Assembly (NCBI GenBank): GCA_002690045.1
Contig: NZDE01000012.1
Coordinates: forward strand, 434,001 to 498,000
DNA from: Alphaproteobacteria bacterium
GTDB lineage: Bacteria > Pseudomonadota > Alphaproteobacteria > Micavibrionales > Micavibrionaceae
Length of the DNA stretch: 64,000 bases
Reading direction: 5' to 3'
This document shows positions 28,601 to 37,318 of the stretch, one piece after another. Within the stretch, counting starts at the first letter, position 1. Each line of letters opens with the position of its first letter. Made by a program: the position numbers and the translations under genes. The notes under the pieces were generated by a model. It saw only the letters and a program-made list of their open reading frames with translations. It made no database searches and was not told the DNA's origin.

Positions 28601-29582
28601 GATGATTGATGAATTCAGCCCCCCCCTCTTGGCGCCTTTCCTGAATATAACCCCCTAAATCTTGAGCCAAAACATAATCTATATAACCTATACCACTAAT
28701 ACCCGGTAGCCTGCGCTTTACATCCAGCGTTAAAACATAGGCCTTCCACTCATTACGGCTCACATAATTAGAAGCATATATCAAGCCTTGAGCGCCCCAT
28801 AAACTTTGTTCATATAAAGCATATCTCTTTTTAAGAACGTCTTGCATTTCATACACCAAGGTTCTGAAATGCGCCTGGTTGCGCATATCAACCGATTCTT
28901 TTGCTCCATACCAAGCAAAGATAGATGATGTCGCGACAATAAATGCCAGCATTAAAGGTAAAATATTCCATATATCAAACCCATCCCGCCAAATCGAATT
29001 CGCTTTATACATAAAAACAGTTAATCCTATTAAGACAAAGCCGGTTGCCGTATGCAGCGCCATTCGTGTTAAGTTGCCCCATCCATATAGCCCTTCATCA
29101 AACATCACATATCCAACCAACGCCAAAATGGAGAGCACCAAAATAGCCGCTGCGAGACTAATACATACTTCGTTTTGTCGATTAAATAAAAGCGCCCCAG
29201 CACCAAGCGTGAAACACAATGCTGTATTTGGCGCCATTCGTCCTGGATGAGATACTTTTGTCATTATCGTGTGATCTGTCATTAACTGGTCTATACCAAG
29301 ATCAACACCCGTTATATATTGCACGATAGTCGCCAAAGCGACACAAAGAACAACCACAGCCGCGCTGCGCAATAAAAGCTGCCGCTTAAAATATAAAGAT
29401 ATAAGTGACACCCCAGTTAACAAAAAACAGAGCGCTGTATTATACTGCATAGGCGCAAAGTGGGGACTAATCTGGATGAGCGTAACATTATGTATGTACC
29501 AGCCCGTTATGACGCACGCGCCAAGCCCAACCAAGAGAACTCCACATAACAAACAATTTAACGCACTATATAAGAACCTCAT
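25635..29582 (-). CDS. CHASE-PAS hybrid sensor histidine kinase
   Basis: This is a 1315-residue membrane kinase. About six N-terminal membrane segments (residues 1-230) are followed by a periplasmic CHASE domain (GISGIGYIDY, GLDIGFEYNRRAAAERARD) and another membrane segment near 510-530. Next come three PAS domains (the first FixL-like with FSGIIRDITEKK), HisKA with the phosphorylated His in NMSHEIRTPLNGV, HATPase (DTGIGIPADKLDVIFDKFSQ, GGTGLGLAI) and a C-terminal receiver (IVLMDCMMPVMDGFEA). CHASE domains sense small extracellular ligands. The start overlaps the stop of the upstream periplasmic repeat protein by four bases. With an internal receiver it needs an HPt to pass phosphate on, and two HPt genes lie nearby. 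Confidence 0.9.
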   Translation of the reverse strand: MRFLYSALNCLLCGVLLVGLGACVITGWYIHNVTLIQISPHFAPMQYNTALCFLLTGVSLISLYFKRQLLLRSAAVVVLCVALATIVQYITGVDLGIDQLMTDHTIMTKVSHPGRMAPNTALCFTLGAGALLFNRQNEVCISLAAAILVLSILALVGYVMFDEGLYGWGNLTRMALHTATGFVLIGLTVFMYKANSIWRDGFDIWNILPLMLAFIVATSSIFAWYGAKESVDMRNQAHFRTLVYEMQDVLKKRYALYEQSLWGAQGLIYASNYVSRNEWKAYVLTLDVKRRLPGISGIGYIDYVLAQDLGGYIQERRQEGGAEFINHPQTFYPDKFIIKYIEPESLNAKAVGLDIGFEYNRRAAAERARDLGVPALTKKIELVQDTEKLAGFLLLIPVYVSQVVPDDIVVRRELFRGWVYAPFIGRDFLQDLSAINRNQIDFSVYDGRKAVEDALIYRQAVPEVSDKNYNEYAMQTSVRFAGRTWLIDWHANANFISPARNSTAVFILFVGLFFAVCIYVTFSILLQSKRTIADEVVKRTAQLADNESRHRAILYNTVDAILTINEDGIVQSFNPAAENMFGYSVIDVVGQNVNMLMPEPYKSQHDNYIANFLRTGDAKIIGTTRELEAAHKDGYLFPIQLSVSEVVLEDGRRLFSGIIRDITEKKHAEEQIKNARDFQELISNNIPDLIFVKDDQFRIVEANEAFLRLYPEHLRDKVIGASSVENFDEKEAEEFLKFDRIALKEGYSETEETIQFPNGRTLTLFTKKVRFENLNGEKFILGVARDITSLLEAQSESENLRIALQNTVEGIVKLDNQGYCVYANEAYAVLLGYDVAEMIGMHWKKVVPESEHHIMAQLYDEMFNQGKVTVETLGLRKNGDTFHQQMTLAPCVPINGVRDGYFCFFKDISERKAAEAELVKAKEEAQYANMMKSEFLANMSHEIRTPLNGVIGAADLLRKTDVSDSQQRYVDVIVRSGDTLLALINDILDLSKIEAGELMIHPEPLVLKVLIDNVMQSISPKVQDKDVALIINYTNDVPYSVMADPVRLGQILVNLLGNAAKFVEQGHISVSVNGAFVKKNQAKLTFSVEDTGIGIPADKLDVIFDKFSQADASTTKRYGGTGLGLAITHKLVGLMGGDIRVESQLGEGTTFTFEITVPIVEKESDDDVAYEHVASSSDIDSNVLSAARVLLVENEMVNQMVATEMLEDMGCKVDLAENGQEALDMIVNHEDVYSIVLMDCMMPVMDGFEATKAIRQHEKNTGCKAQIIVAMTANAMAGEKDKCIEVGMDDYLSKPVKEEDLFKKLCEYIKTADEI

Positions 29583-30235
29583 TCTACACTTCCCTCAAAC
29601 TCGGCGCGCGCCTCAAATTCAATAATCTTTTGCACCAAATTATGTGCATGACGTATTACTTTGAAAACATCTGTTGCTGATTTCTCTTCGTGCGAAGATA
29701 GCTGCGCTGCATGTTCACGCACCCCCAATACATATTTAATCGCATCCGTTTCCGCCAAGGCATCATTCATCAACGCCAAATTATCTTGTGATGACGCTTC
29801 TTTTGTACGCAAACGATCTGGAATAAGCACCCCACCAGGAATAGCAAAATCAGGATTTAGTGCAAGTATACGTAAATCATCCATAAAACTTAACGTTTCT
29901 TGATAAACATCGTGCGAGGATTTATTAAAACTCGGCTCATCGTCCAGCGTCAATTCGTATCCACGGCTTAGTGCAATTTTTTCTATATTTTCGTCTATCG
30001 CTTTGGCTGTCCTGTAAACATCGCTTGAATTAATCTCAACATTTAAAGCCCTACACATACGTTTCAAATTATTGTAAACATCGTTCGGTAGCTTGCCCTT
30101 TAATTTTACTATTTCACGTTGCTGCACAGGCCCTATCATTCGCACTTCATTCAATAAATGCTCGACCCCCTTTTTTACATCTAAAGCTAATTTCCCTAAG
30201 TGAGTGTAAGGCAGGCAAAGGAGATGACGACACAC
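29579..30235 (-). CDS. C-terminal part of an apparently frameshifted periplasmic DVY-repeat protein
   Basis: This frame encodes about 218 residues and carries four copies of a loose module centred on DVY/DVF (LPNDVYNNLKRM, NSSDVYRTAKAI, SSHDVYQETLSF, SATDVFKVIRHA), each followed by an amphipathic helix. The formal start is a GTG without a clear ribosome site, just after an in-frame stop. The preceding minus-strand frame carries a signal peptide and a fifth copy of the module and overlaps this one by about 90 bases. The two therefore look like one protein split by a +1 shift. Its stop overlaps the start of the hybrid kinase by four bases, suggesting a sensor accessory for that kinase. The family is unknown to me. 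Confidence 0.6.
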   Translation of the reverse strand: MCRHLLCLPYTHLGKLALDVKKGVEHLLNEVRMIGPVQQREIVKLKGKLPNDVYNNLKRMCRALNVEINSSDVYRTAKAIDENIEKIALSRGYELTLDDEPSFNKSSHDVYQETLSFMDDLRILALNPDFAIPGGVLIPDRLRTKEASSQDNLALMNDALAETDAIKYVLGVREHAAQLSSHEEKSATDVFKVIRHAHNLVQKIIEFEARAEFEGSVE

Positions 30236-30521
30236 CGTTTTGCTGCATTATTTTCGAGATCACCATATGACATTTACGCACTTTTTGCATAACATGACGA
30301 GGGTGCCTTAAAGCCACATCAAAAGCTTGAGATTCATAACTTTCTAAATCCAAAAGCCGCAAATCCAACAAAGCCATTCGTAGCTCTTCTGTAACTTTAT
30401 AAACATCTGATGGCGTTATAGTTTCTGATCTTGATGAAGATGCGTGCCCCAAAGCCGCAATTAAGGCTATCAAAAGCGTAATAAGAAAATGTTTAATCGC
30501 CACAATATACTTCCCCATCAA
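30147..30521 (-). CDS. N-terminal part of the frameshifted periplasmic DVY-repeat protein
   Basis: The frame begins with a signal peptide (LITLLIALIAALGHAS), followed by the first DVY module (TPSDVYKVTEELRMALLDLR) and two cysteines or so. After about residue 108 the reading frame loses its helical pattern and stops, while the +1 frame continues with matching modules. Candidate shift points are CTT-AGG-G at 30200-30194, which resembles known +1 slippery sites, and an A6G5 run at about 30165-30175, a typical place for an indel. Translation may begin at the ATG at 30521 or at a GTG six codons downstream preceded by GGGGAAG. Confidence 0.6.
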   Translation of the reverse strand: MMGKYIVAIKHFLITLLIALIAALGHASSSRSETITPSDVYKVTEELRMALLDLRLLDLESYESQAFDVALRHPRHVMQKVRKCHMVISKIMQQNGVSSSPLPALHSLREISFRCKKGGRAFIE

Positions 30522-30686
30522 TTATGCACGATATAATAGCACAACTTATCTTTTCAATATAGACCTGCTTGATTTAAAATAAATGTAAATGCTGACTGGG
30601 CACGTGATCACTGCAAGGATGCGGAAAGCTAATGTAATACCACCGCTAATTCTGTAATTTCAGGGGTTGTTTTATGGATTTGATCG

Positions 30687-33600
30687 TTACTCAACTATTA
30701 TCAGTCCATTATTATACAGCAATTCAACATCAAGCCCCTCGACATTGTTTATTTGGGCTATATTGTTGTAATTACTTCCATTATTCGCGCCATCAATGTC
30801 TACACTCACAATAGTGTTGCCTGAATTATCGGTAAATTGAACGAAGTTATTTATGTCACCCTGCACAGAATCACCGTTAACCCACCCATTAAGTAAGTCC
30901 TTGATATCAAGCGAGTCAAAATCCGCAACTGAAAAGTTATTAATCTGGTCAACATCGTTAAATGCGCTATCAGCCTCAAAAACAAAAGAATCACGGCCAT
31001 CACCACCAAATAGCTGGTCAAATCCATCAGCACCATACAGCACATCATCAATAGTGCCGGCTGTTCCAGGAAGATCACCTGAAATTGCGTTTACTCGTTC
31101 CTGGAAGTCTTCTTGGGATAGTACTGTATTATACAAAGCCACATCAGAAATACGCCCTTGAAAGAAGTGATCTAGTGCGCTGTTGTCTGCCCCATCATGG
31201 TAGTAATTAGAATTATTCTGCGCCCCTATACCAATGTCACCCGTATGCGATGACAGAGCTTTAGTAACCTGTTCACTGCCGACGAGTTGTGCATTCAAAT
31301 ACCCAGTAACAGAGCTATTTGCAGAATCGAAGACAATCGCCGCATGATAAGTTTCACCAGTATTTACTGTCGTTTTAATGGTAAAGGGACCAAAATCACC
31401 CTTATCATGAACTTGAAAGTAAATTTCGCCCTGATCAATATAAATTGACAATGCGTTAGTTGCGCCACCCTCTTCATAAAGGACATGACGCCCACTTACA
31501 ACATCCGCATTAAACACGAGCTCTATTGAGCGTGTTGCTTGCGTGCCTGAATTAATCAAGCTGCTGTCTGGAATTTCTATATAGTCATCAACACCATCAA
31601 ATTGAATAGACGTCTCCCCACCCTCATACAAAGCTGCAGACGCCAAAGTCGGCGCTCCAAAAATTGTGCCATCTATTGATGCACCACCAGCGCCAAGATT
31701 CACGGCTGACGTTCCCGATGTCTCATTCAAGCGCCAATAGGCATCTGGCGTGTCAGCTAAAATTAAATTGCTCATGTCGCTAGGGATAGATGTTGTTTCT
31801 CCTGCCGCATATGAATCAGCATAAACCACATCATCACCATCACCGCCATACAAGGCATTATTACCGCTGCCGCCATATAGCAAATCAGCACCTTCTCCAC
31901 CATCTAGCAAGTCATTACCAGACGACGCATATAATGTATCCGCCCCAGCTTCACCATATAAGCTATCATTATCATCACCGCCAGCATATATATCCGCGGT
32001 GCCGGCAACACTATAAAACTCTGATGCATTCTCAATATTTGCGTATTCAGCGGCTATTTCGTCAGCACTTAGCACGCCTTCATATAGTTTAATCTCATCA
32101 AGTTGGCCGTCGTAATATTTGCTATTACGAGCGCCGTTATAACTGTCTGATTCAGAGCCTTCTGCAATATAGCCATAGCGCGTTAGACCGCCAATCAGCC
32201 CTGCACCGTTGTGCACATTCGCTGCACGAGCGACTTCCACGCCGTCTACATATAAAACTTTATCTGCGCCATCATAAACAGCGGCAACATGATGCCACTG
32301 ACCATCATTAATCACAGGGCCACCTGAGAAATCATGAATACCGCCATTACCATCAGAGTTTGTGCTGAACGAAAGCTGCCCATTGCCATTAACAAAAACA
32401 TTAAAAAACTCGCTACGGTCATAGTCTAATATGGCCCAGTTATCATTACTTCCACCACTGAATGTGGTATTAACCCACGCTGTTACTGACACATTGGGCA
32501 GAACAGTATTGGCGGCATATGCATGATTAATCGCAATATATTCCGTATTATTAAACTCTAGGCCTTGACCGAGGCGCGCGTCAATGACCTCATCCACCCC
32601 AGTAAAGTTTTGTAAAATTTGTCCATCACGGCCTGCTTGTGAACTGTCAGTCACGCTACTGCCTATGCCTGCGCTGTAGTCATCATCCAAGTGCCATACA
32701 CCAACATAATTTGCATTCCACGCCGAATCTGTATTGGCCGTAGCAGCGGCGTTGCCATAGTAAACATTAAAGGTTGTATTTGTAGTTGAAGATAGGAAAT
32801 CAACATTAACATATAGCTGCATCTCACGAGACGCCACGTCAAGCGATACAATCTCTATATCAAACACAGAACTCCCTGTGCTGTCCGTTACAAGTATGTC
32901 GCTGCCATCTGCGTTAATATTCGTCCAAAACTCTTCACCAAAACCATCGCCAGACAAGCGTATAGTGAAATTCGTAAGATCGCTATTTATCTGACCTGCA
33001 TCAATTGTGACCGTCTGCCTATGAGTCCAATTCGCATCATACCACGGTCGATCGGTTGCATATAGAATATCATCATCTGCGCCACCATAAATAATATCAT
33101 CACCGCCGCCCCCAATTAGGATATCATCACCTTGATCGCCGCTGATAGTATCGCCATCATCGTCACCATCAATGCGGTCTGCACCCAAACCACCACTTAT
33201 AGTATCTGCGCCCGCTTTACCAAGAATAATATTATCATTATCATTGCCCAGCATCACATCCACGTCGTCAGTGCCAATAATAACATCACCTATTACTGCG
33301 CCTTGGAGTAGCCCCTGCTGAATAATGATGTTGAAGCCGTTTACGTTAAACTGCTCCATCAACACGCCGTCAACTTCAAATATATTAACAAGGCTTGTGA
33401 CGGCGTCAATATCGTCCGCAATAACCGTATCAACACCCAAATCACCTGTGATATAAATAGTGTTATTCGCCGCTAAACCACTAAGATCATCAACATTTAG
33501 TGTTAGGGTATTTGCAATTGTGCCATCGCCCTTATAGTTATTTAGCGCAATTTGTTCAATTCCTGTGCCTGAAATTTGGCTGAGCGAAATATTATCTGTG

Positions 33601-36002
33601 AAACTGCCTGAAAGATAAATTACATCAAAGTCTGCGCCGCCATGGTAAATGTCACCAGCATCCCAGAAAAATCTATCGTTGCCATCTTCTCCGTATAATG
33701 TATCTGTGCCGCCAATACCAAGGATGAAGTCATCACCCGCGCCGCCATAAATAACATCATCACCGTCATTTACATCAACAGTTTTCCAGTCACCATAGAT
33801 GATATCATCACCATCTTCACCGTAAAGTGTATCCGCGCCAGTCCAACCAAATAAACGGTCATTGCCCGCGCCGCCATAGAAGACATTAGTTTCCTCGTTA
33901 CCAATCAAGCGATCATCACAACCTGTCGCGATAATATTTTCAATACTGTTCAGAATATCTTTGCCTGTATCGGTATAGGTGATGCTTTTTCCTGCCATAT
34001 CGACAATAACGTCAGCTGTTTCCGCAGAATAATCAACTGTATCAACCCCCGCGCCGCCATACAGCTTATCCGCACCTTCGCCGCCAATTAACCAATCATC
34101 ACCATCGCCCGCGAACAACGCATCGTCACCATCGCCGCCATATAACGTATCAACATCACCGCCGCCCGCTGAAGATGTATCACCATAGATAACATCATTT
34201 CCACTTTCGCCGTAAATAATGTCTTTGCCAAAGCCGCCATAGATAATATCTGCGCCATTGCCTGCCGCGATCGAATTATCACCCGCATCACCGTTAATAC
34301 GGTCATCAAATGCACTGCCAATAATGTTCTCAAAATTTTCTATTGAGCTGCGCTCACCGTTATCATCCAGAACATAGAAGCCTGTTAAGTCGACAGCAAC
34401 ACCAACAGTTGCAGTTGATACATCTATCGCATCAACACCTGCACCTGCATCAATGATATCTGCGCCGAGGCTAAATATGATCTTATCATCACCATCTTCA
34501 CCTAAAATGCGGTCGTCGCCTACGCCACCATAAATCGTATCAGCACCCGCGCCGCCATAAATTTCATCATCTCCATCGCCGCCATTTATCGTGTCGTTGC
34601 CATCATCACCCTGTGCGTTCTTGGCGTCCCCATAAATTAAATCATGACCATCACCGCCCTCAATGAAGTCATTACCGGCACCGCCATAAACACGGTCATT
34701 ATCAATGCCTGCATCAATAATATCATCGCCGCCATTACCAATAATAATATCCTCGCCTGCACCACCGTGTAGCGTGTCCGCTGCATCAGCGGCGGTTGCA
34801 GACTTCAGGTCTCCATAAATTAGATCATGACCATTACCACCAGTTATAAAGTCTTCTCCAAAGTGACCATAAAGCACATCTGCACCATCCATGCCGTCAA
34901 GACTATTGCTTGATATGGTGCCAACGATAATGTCGTCAAAGTTTGTGCCTATGACGTTTTCAAAATCATTCACCGTATCACGACCACCTGTACCGTCTAT
35001 AACATCTTCTTTATTAAGATCCGCTGTAATGCCAGCACTTTCATTCAGAAATGAAATTGTATCAACACCTGCGCCACCATATAAGCGGTCATTACCTTCG
35101 TCGCTATAAAAAAGGTCATCGCCACCATTACCAATAATGATATCGTCGCCCGCACCGCCGAATAATGTATCATTACCATCCTCCGCGGACTCTGACTTCG
35201 AATCGCCATAAATAATATCATTACCTGCACCGCCATAAACAACATCATCGCCCGCATTGCCATAAACACGGTCATTATCAGCGCCTGCATCAATAGTATC
35301 ATTGCCGCCATTACCAATAATGATATCGTCACCCGCGTCACCGAATAGTGTATCATTACTATCTTCTGAGGATTCTAACTTTAAGTCACCATAAATTACG
35401 TCATTGTCTGCACCACCATAAATAATATCATCACCCACACCGCCATACAGCGTGTCAGCGCCTTGCTGGCCATCAATTATATTATTATTTTCATTCGTAA
35501 CAATAATGTCATCATGATTCGATCCCGTAATATTTTCAATTCGCAACAATGTATCGCGACCACCATAACCATCATTCAATGCGGCATTCTTAATTTGGTC
35601 AACCACAACGCCTTCAGTTGCATTTGTATAAGAAATTGTATCAATGCCATCAGAGCCGTCATATAAATTATAAACTTGGCTGCCATAGAAAATATCGTCC
35701 AACATTGTGCCTTGGGCCGCATAAACCCCTGAATCAGATGGGAAAACCTTAACTTGCGCATTATTAATAGTTTGAATAATACCCGTAGATGTTTCTGTCA
35801 CAGAATATGAAAAACTATCATCACCATTAAAGCTGGTTGGTGGTGTATAAATGAAATCACCATTAGACTGCAAAACAAGACTGCCGCCTTGATCAGTTGC
35901 GTAGATACCTGCACTTAGGTGATAAAGCGAGGAGCTGTATCCAGCTTCATCAAGCAAGTTGCCCGATATGCTATTCCCTGCTAGGGTCCCCATAAATAAC
36001 AT
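30687..36002 (-). CDS. Giant RTX protein with DUF2341 and two LamG-like domains
   Basis: This 1771-residue acidic protein has no signal peptide and ends in a type I-like C-terminus. It begins with a cadherin/VCBS-like Ig domain (NGDFIYTPPTSFNGDDSFSY). A long array of RTX nonapeptides follows, arranged in larger units, each with a spacer of the form ENIIGSAFDDRI and a GDLKS/GDSKSES-type insert. A DUF2341 domain lies near residues 985-1085 (WYDANWTHRQTVTID, NVYYGNA). LamG/ConA-like folds lie near 1100-1325 (GVWHLDDDYS) and 1420-1640 (PDAYWRLNETSGTSAVNLG). It lacks an adjacent exporter, so the exporter of the other RTX operon may serve it. An adhesin or matrix role is likely. Confidence 0.85.
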   Translation of the reverse strand: MLFMGTLAGNSISGNLLDEAGYSSSLYHLSAGIYATDQGGSLVLQSNGDFIYTPPTSFNGDDSFSYSVTETSTGIIQTINNAQVKVFPSDSGVYAAQGTMLDDIFYGSQVYNLYDGSDGIDTISYTNATEGVVVDQIKNAALNDGYGGRDTLLRIENITGSNHDDIIVTNENNNIIDGQQGADTLYGGVGDDIIYGGADNDVIYGDLKLESSEDSNDTLFGDAGDDIIIGNGGNDTIDAGADNDRVYGNAGDDVVYGGAGNDIIYGDSKSESAEDGNDTLFGGAGDDIIIGNGGDDLFYSDEGNDRLYGGAGVDTISFLNESAGITADLNKEDVIDGTGGRDTVNDFENVIGTNFDDIIVGTISSNSLDGMDGADVLYGHFGEDFITGGNGHDLIYGDLKSATAADAADTLHGGAGEDIIIGNGGDDIIDAGIDNDRVYGGAGNDFIEGGDGHDLIYGDAKNAQGDDGNDTINGGDGDDEIYGGAGADTIYGGVGDDRILGEDGDDKIIFSLGADIIDAGAGVDAIDVSTATVGVAVDLTGFYVLDDNGERSSIENFENIIGSAFDDRINGDAGDNSIAAGNGADIIYGGFGKDIIYGESGNDVIYGDTSSAGGGDVDTLYGGDGDDALFAGDGDDWLIGGEGADKLYGGAGVDTVDYSAETADVIVDMAGKSITYTDTGKDILNSIENIIATGCDDRLIGNEETNVFYGGAGNDRLFGWTGADTLYGEDGDDIIYGDWKTVDVNDGDDVIYGGAGDDFILGIGGTDTLYGEDGNDRFFWDAGDIYHGGADFDVIYLSGSFTDNISLSQISGTGIEQIALNNYKGDGTIANTLTLNVDDLSGLAANNTIYITGDLGVDTVIADDIDAVTSLVNIFEVDGVLMEQFNVNGFNIIIQQGLLQGAVIGDVIIGTDDVDVMLGNDNDNIILGKAGADTISGGLGADRIDGDDDGDTISGDQGDDILIGGGGDDIIYGGADDDILYATDRPWYDANWTHRQTVTIDAGQINSDLTNFTIRLSGDGFGEEFWTNINADGSDILVTDSTGSSVFDIEIVSLDVASREMQLYVNVDFLSSTTNTTFNVYYGNAAATANTDSAWNANYVGVWHLDDDYSAGIGSSVTDSSQAGRDGQILQNFTGVDEVIDARLGQGLEFNNTEYIAINHAYAANTVLPNVSVTAWVNTTFSGGSNDNWAILDYDRSEFFNVFVNGNGQLSFSTNSDGNGGIHDFSGGPVINDGQWHHVAAVYDGADKVLYVDGVEVARAANVHNGAGLIGGLTRYGYIAEGSESDSYNGARNSKYYDGQLDEIKLYEGVLSADEIAAEYANIENASEFYSVAGTADIYAGGDDNDSLYGEAGADTLYASSGNDLLDGGEGADLLYGGSGNNALYGGDGDDVVYADSYAAGETTSIPSDMSNLILADTPDAYWRLNETSGTSAVNLGAGGASIDGTIFGAPTLASAALYEGGETSIQFDGVDDYIEIPDSSLINSGTQATRSIELVFNADVVSGRHVLYEEGGATNALSIYIDQGEIYFQVHDKGDFGPFTIKTTVNTGETYHAAIVFDSANSSVTGYLNAQLVGSEQVTKALSSHTGDIGIGAQNNSNYYHDGADNSALDHFFQGRISDVALYNTVLSQEDFQERVNAISGDLPGTAGTIDDVLYGADGFDQLFGGDGRDSFVFEADSAFNDVDQINNFSVADFDSLDIKDLLNGWVNGDSVQGDINNFVQFTDNSGNTIVSVDIDGANNGSNYNNIAQINNVEGLDVELLYNNGLIIVE

Positions 36003-36637
36003 TTAAAATTCTACCTTTAAAAATACCTTTTGTCTTAATCCTGAATCCGATTTTCCGCGCAAATGGTTAACAGAGTGTTAAATATACTCTAGAGGATATA
36101 TAAACAGAAGTATGTATAAATTATATAAAGAACAAATAAAAAAATTGTGTTACACCATTTTTGGCAGCAAGCTAGATAAATACTAGCCTCTCTCCCAAAG
36201 TGCCATACGCACAAAAAACTATGATACATAAACTTTCTTCGCAGTCAATATTCCCAACTAAATAGTGCTTTTCTCGAGAAGTATTCAGGAAGCCGTCAGC
36301 AAGTTTATTGAAGAAGTACGCGCCAACTAAAACGCCCTATTTCCAGAGTAGAGTATAGCCAGACAAACACCAACTTTTCATCGAGCGTTCCGAGGGTCAC
36401 CACTGTCATACAGAACCTTTTCGCTAAAAATAGGTTGAGCTTTGTTCTAAGCTTTTAAATGTTTTTCATTTTTTTCTAGCACGACCCAGAAAATGGTAGC
36501 GCTTGTAGGCAAGTAATAACGACTCTTTTAAATACCCAAGAATAAAAGAATATAATGCCTATCTTTTTTTTAATTTGTACCAATTTCGTTTATAGAGCAT
36601 CATGATAGGGTAATAAATTACAGGATATCATAGTCAT
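36003..36637. other. 635-bp intergenic region with gene debris
   Basis: No intact gene is visible on either strand. The region must hold the promoter of the RTX gene (minus) and of the two-component pair (plus), but I see no convincing consensus. It contains a short chemotaxis-receptor-like C-terminal remnant and many stop codons in all frames, suggesting decayed sequence left by a deletion. Confidence 0.5.
36283..36330 (+). pseudogene. Remnant of a methyl-accepting chemotaxis protein C-terminus
   Basis: The frame reads IQEAVSKFIEEVRAN followed by TAA, which matches the typical last residues of chemotaxis receptors (as in LQEAVSDFLQEVRA). Nothing receptor-like precedes it. A second remnant of the same type lies at 61403-61480. 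The match is short, so the call is tentative. Confidence 0.4.
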
Positions 36638-37318
36638 ATGCGCATATTAGTCATTGAAGACGACACATCTGTGGCGAGTTATATCAACAAAGGCATGAAA
36701 GAAAGCGGCTATAATGTCGACCATGCGGATAATGGTAAAGATGGCCTATTTCTAGCCACCACAGAAAAATACGATGTTATGATTGTTGATCGTATGTTGC
36801 CTGAATTGGATGGCTTGAAAATTATACAGACGCTACGTGCCACCGATAATAACACCCCTGTTATTATCCTATCCGCCCTTAGCGAGGTTGACGACCGCGT
36901 TAAAGGCCTGCGCGCTGGCGGCGATGACTACCTAACCAAACCATTTGCATTCAAAGAGCTTCTCGCCCGCGTAGAGGTTTTAGCAAAGCGGACGGCGCGT
37001 CATACGGGACAAGACAATAACACAAAGCTTTCATCAGGAGATTTAGAGCTAGATTTGCTTTCACGCAATGTGACGCGCGGAGACCAAGCGATAGAGCTTC
37101 AAACCACGGAATTTAAACTGCTTGAATATTTATTGCGGCATAAAGGTCAGGTTGTGACCAGAACAATGTTGCTGGAAAATGTGTGGGATTATCATTTCGA
37201 CCCGCAGACCAACGTCATTGATGTTCATATCAGCCGTCTGCGCGCGAAAATTGATAAAGGTTACGATAAACAAATTATAAAAACAAAGCGCGGGGCGGGG
37301 TATATTGTCGATGCATAA
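36638..37318 (+). CDS. OmpR-family response regulator
   Basis: This 226-residue regulator has a receiver domain (EDDTSVASY, phosphoacceptor in VMIVDRMLPELDG, Lys in YLTKPFAF) and a winged-helix output domain (TTEFKLLEYLLRHKGQVVTR, VHISRLRAKIDKG). It resembles the TctD/QseB/CusR branch. The paired histidine kinase gene overlaps its stop codon. The following gene run for lipid modification and photolyase begins 47 bases after the kinase in the same direction and may be controlled by the pair. The stimulus is unknown. Confidence 0.9.
   Translation: MRILVIEDDTSVASYINKGMKESGYNVDHADNGKDGLFLATTEKYDVMIVDRMLPELDGLKIIQTLRATDNNTPVIILSALSEVDDRVKGLRAGGDDYLTKPFAFKELLARVEVLAKRTARHTGQDNNTKLSSGDLELDLLSRNVTRGDQAIELQTTEFKLLEYLLRHKGQVVTRTMLLENVWDYHFDPQTNVIDVHISRLRAKIDKGYDKQIIKTKRGAGYIVDA

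Noticed and set aside
30600-30626. Sigma-54-like site GGGCACG...TGCA between the repeat-protein and RTX genes
   Set aside because: GG and GC are 12 rather than 10 bases apart, and no gene follows in that orientation.
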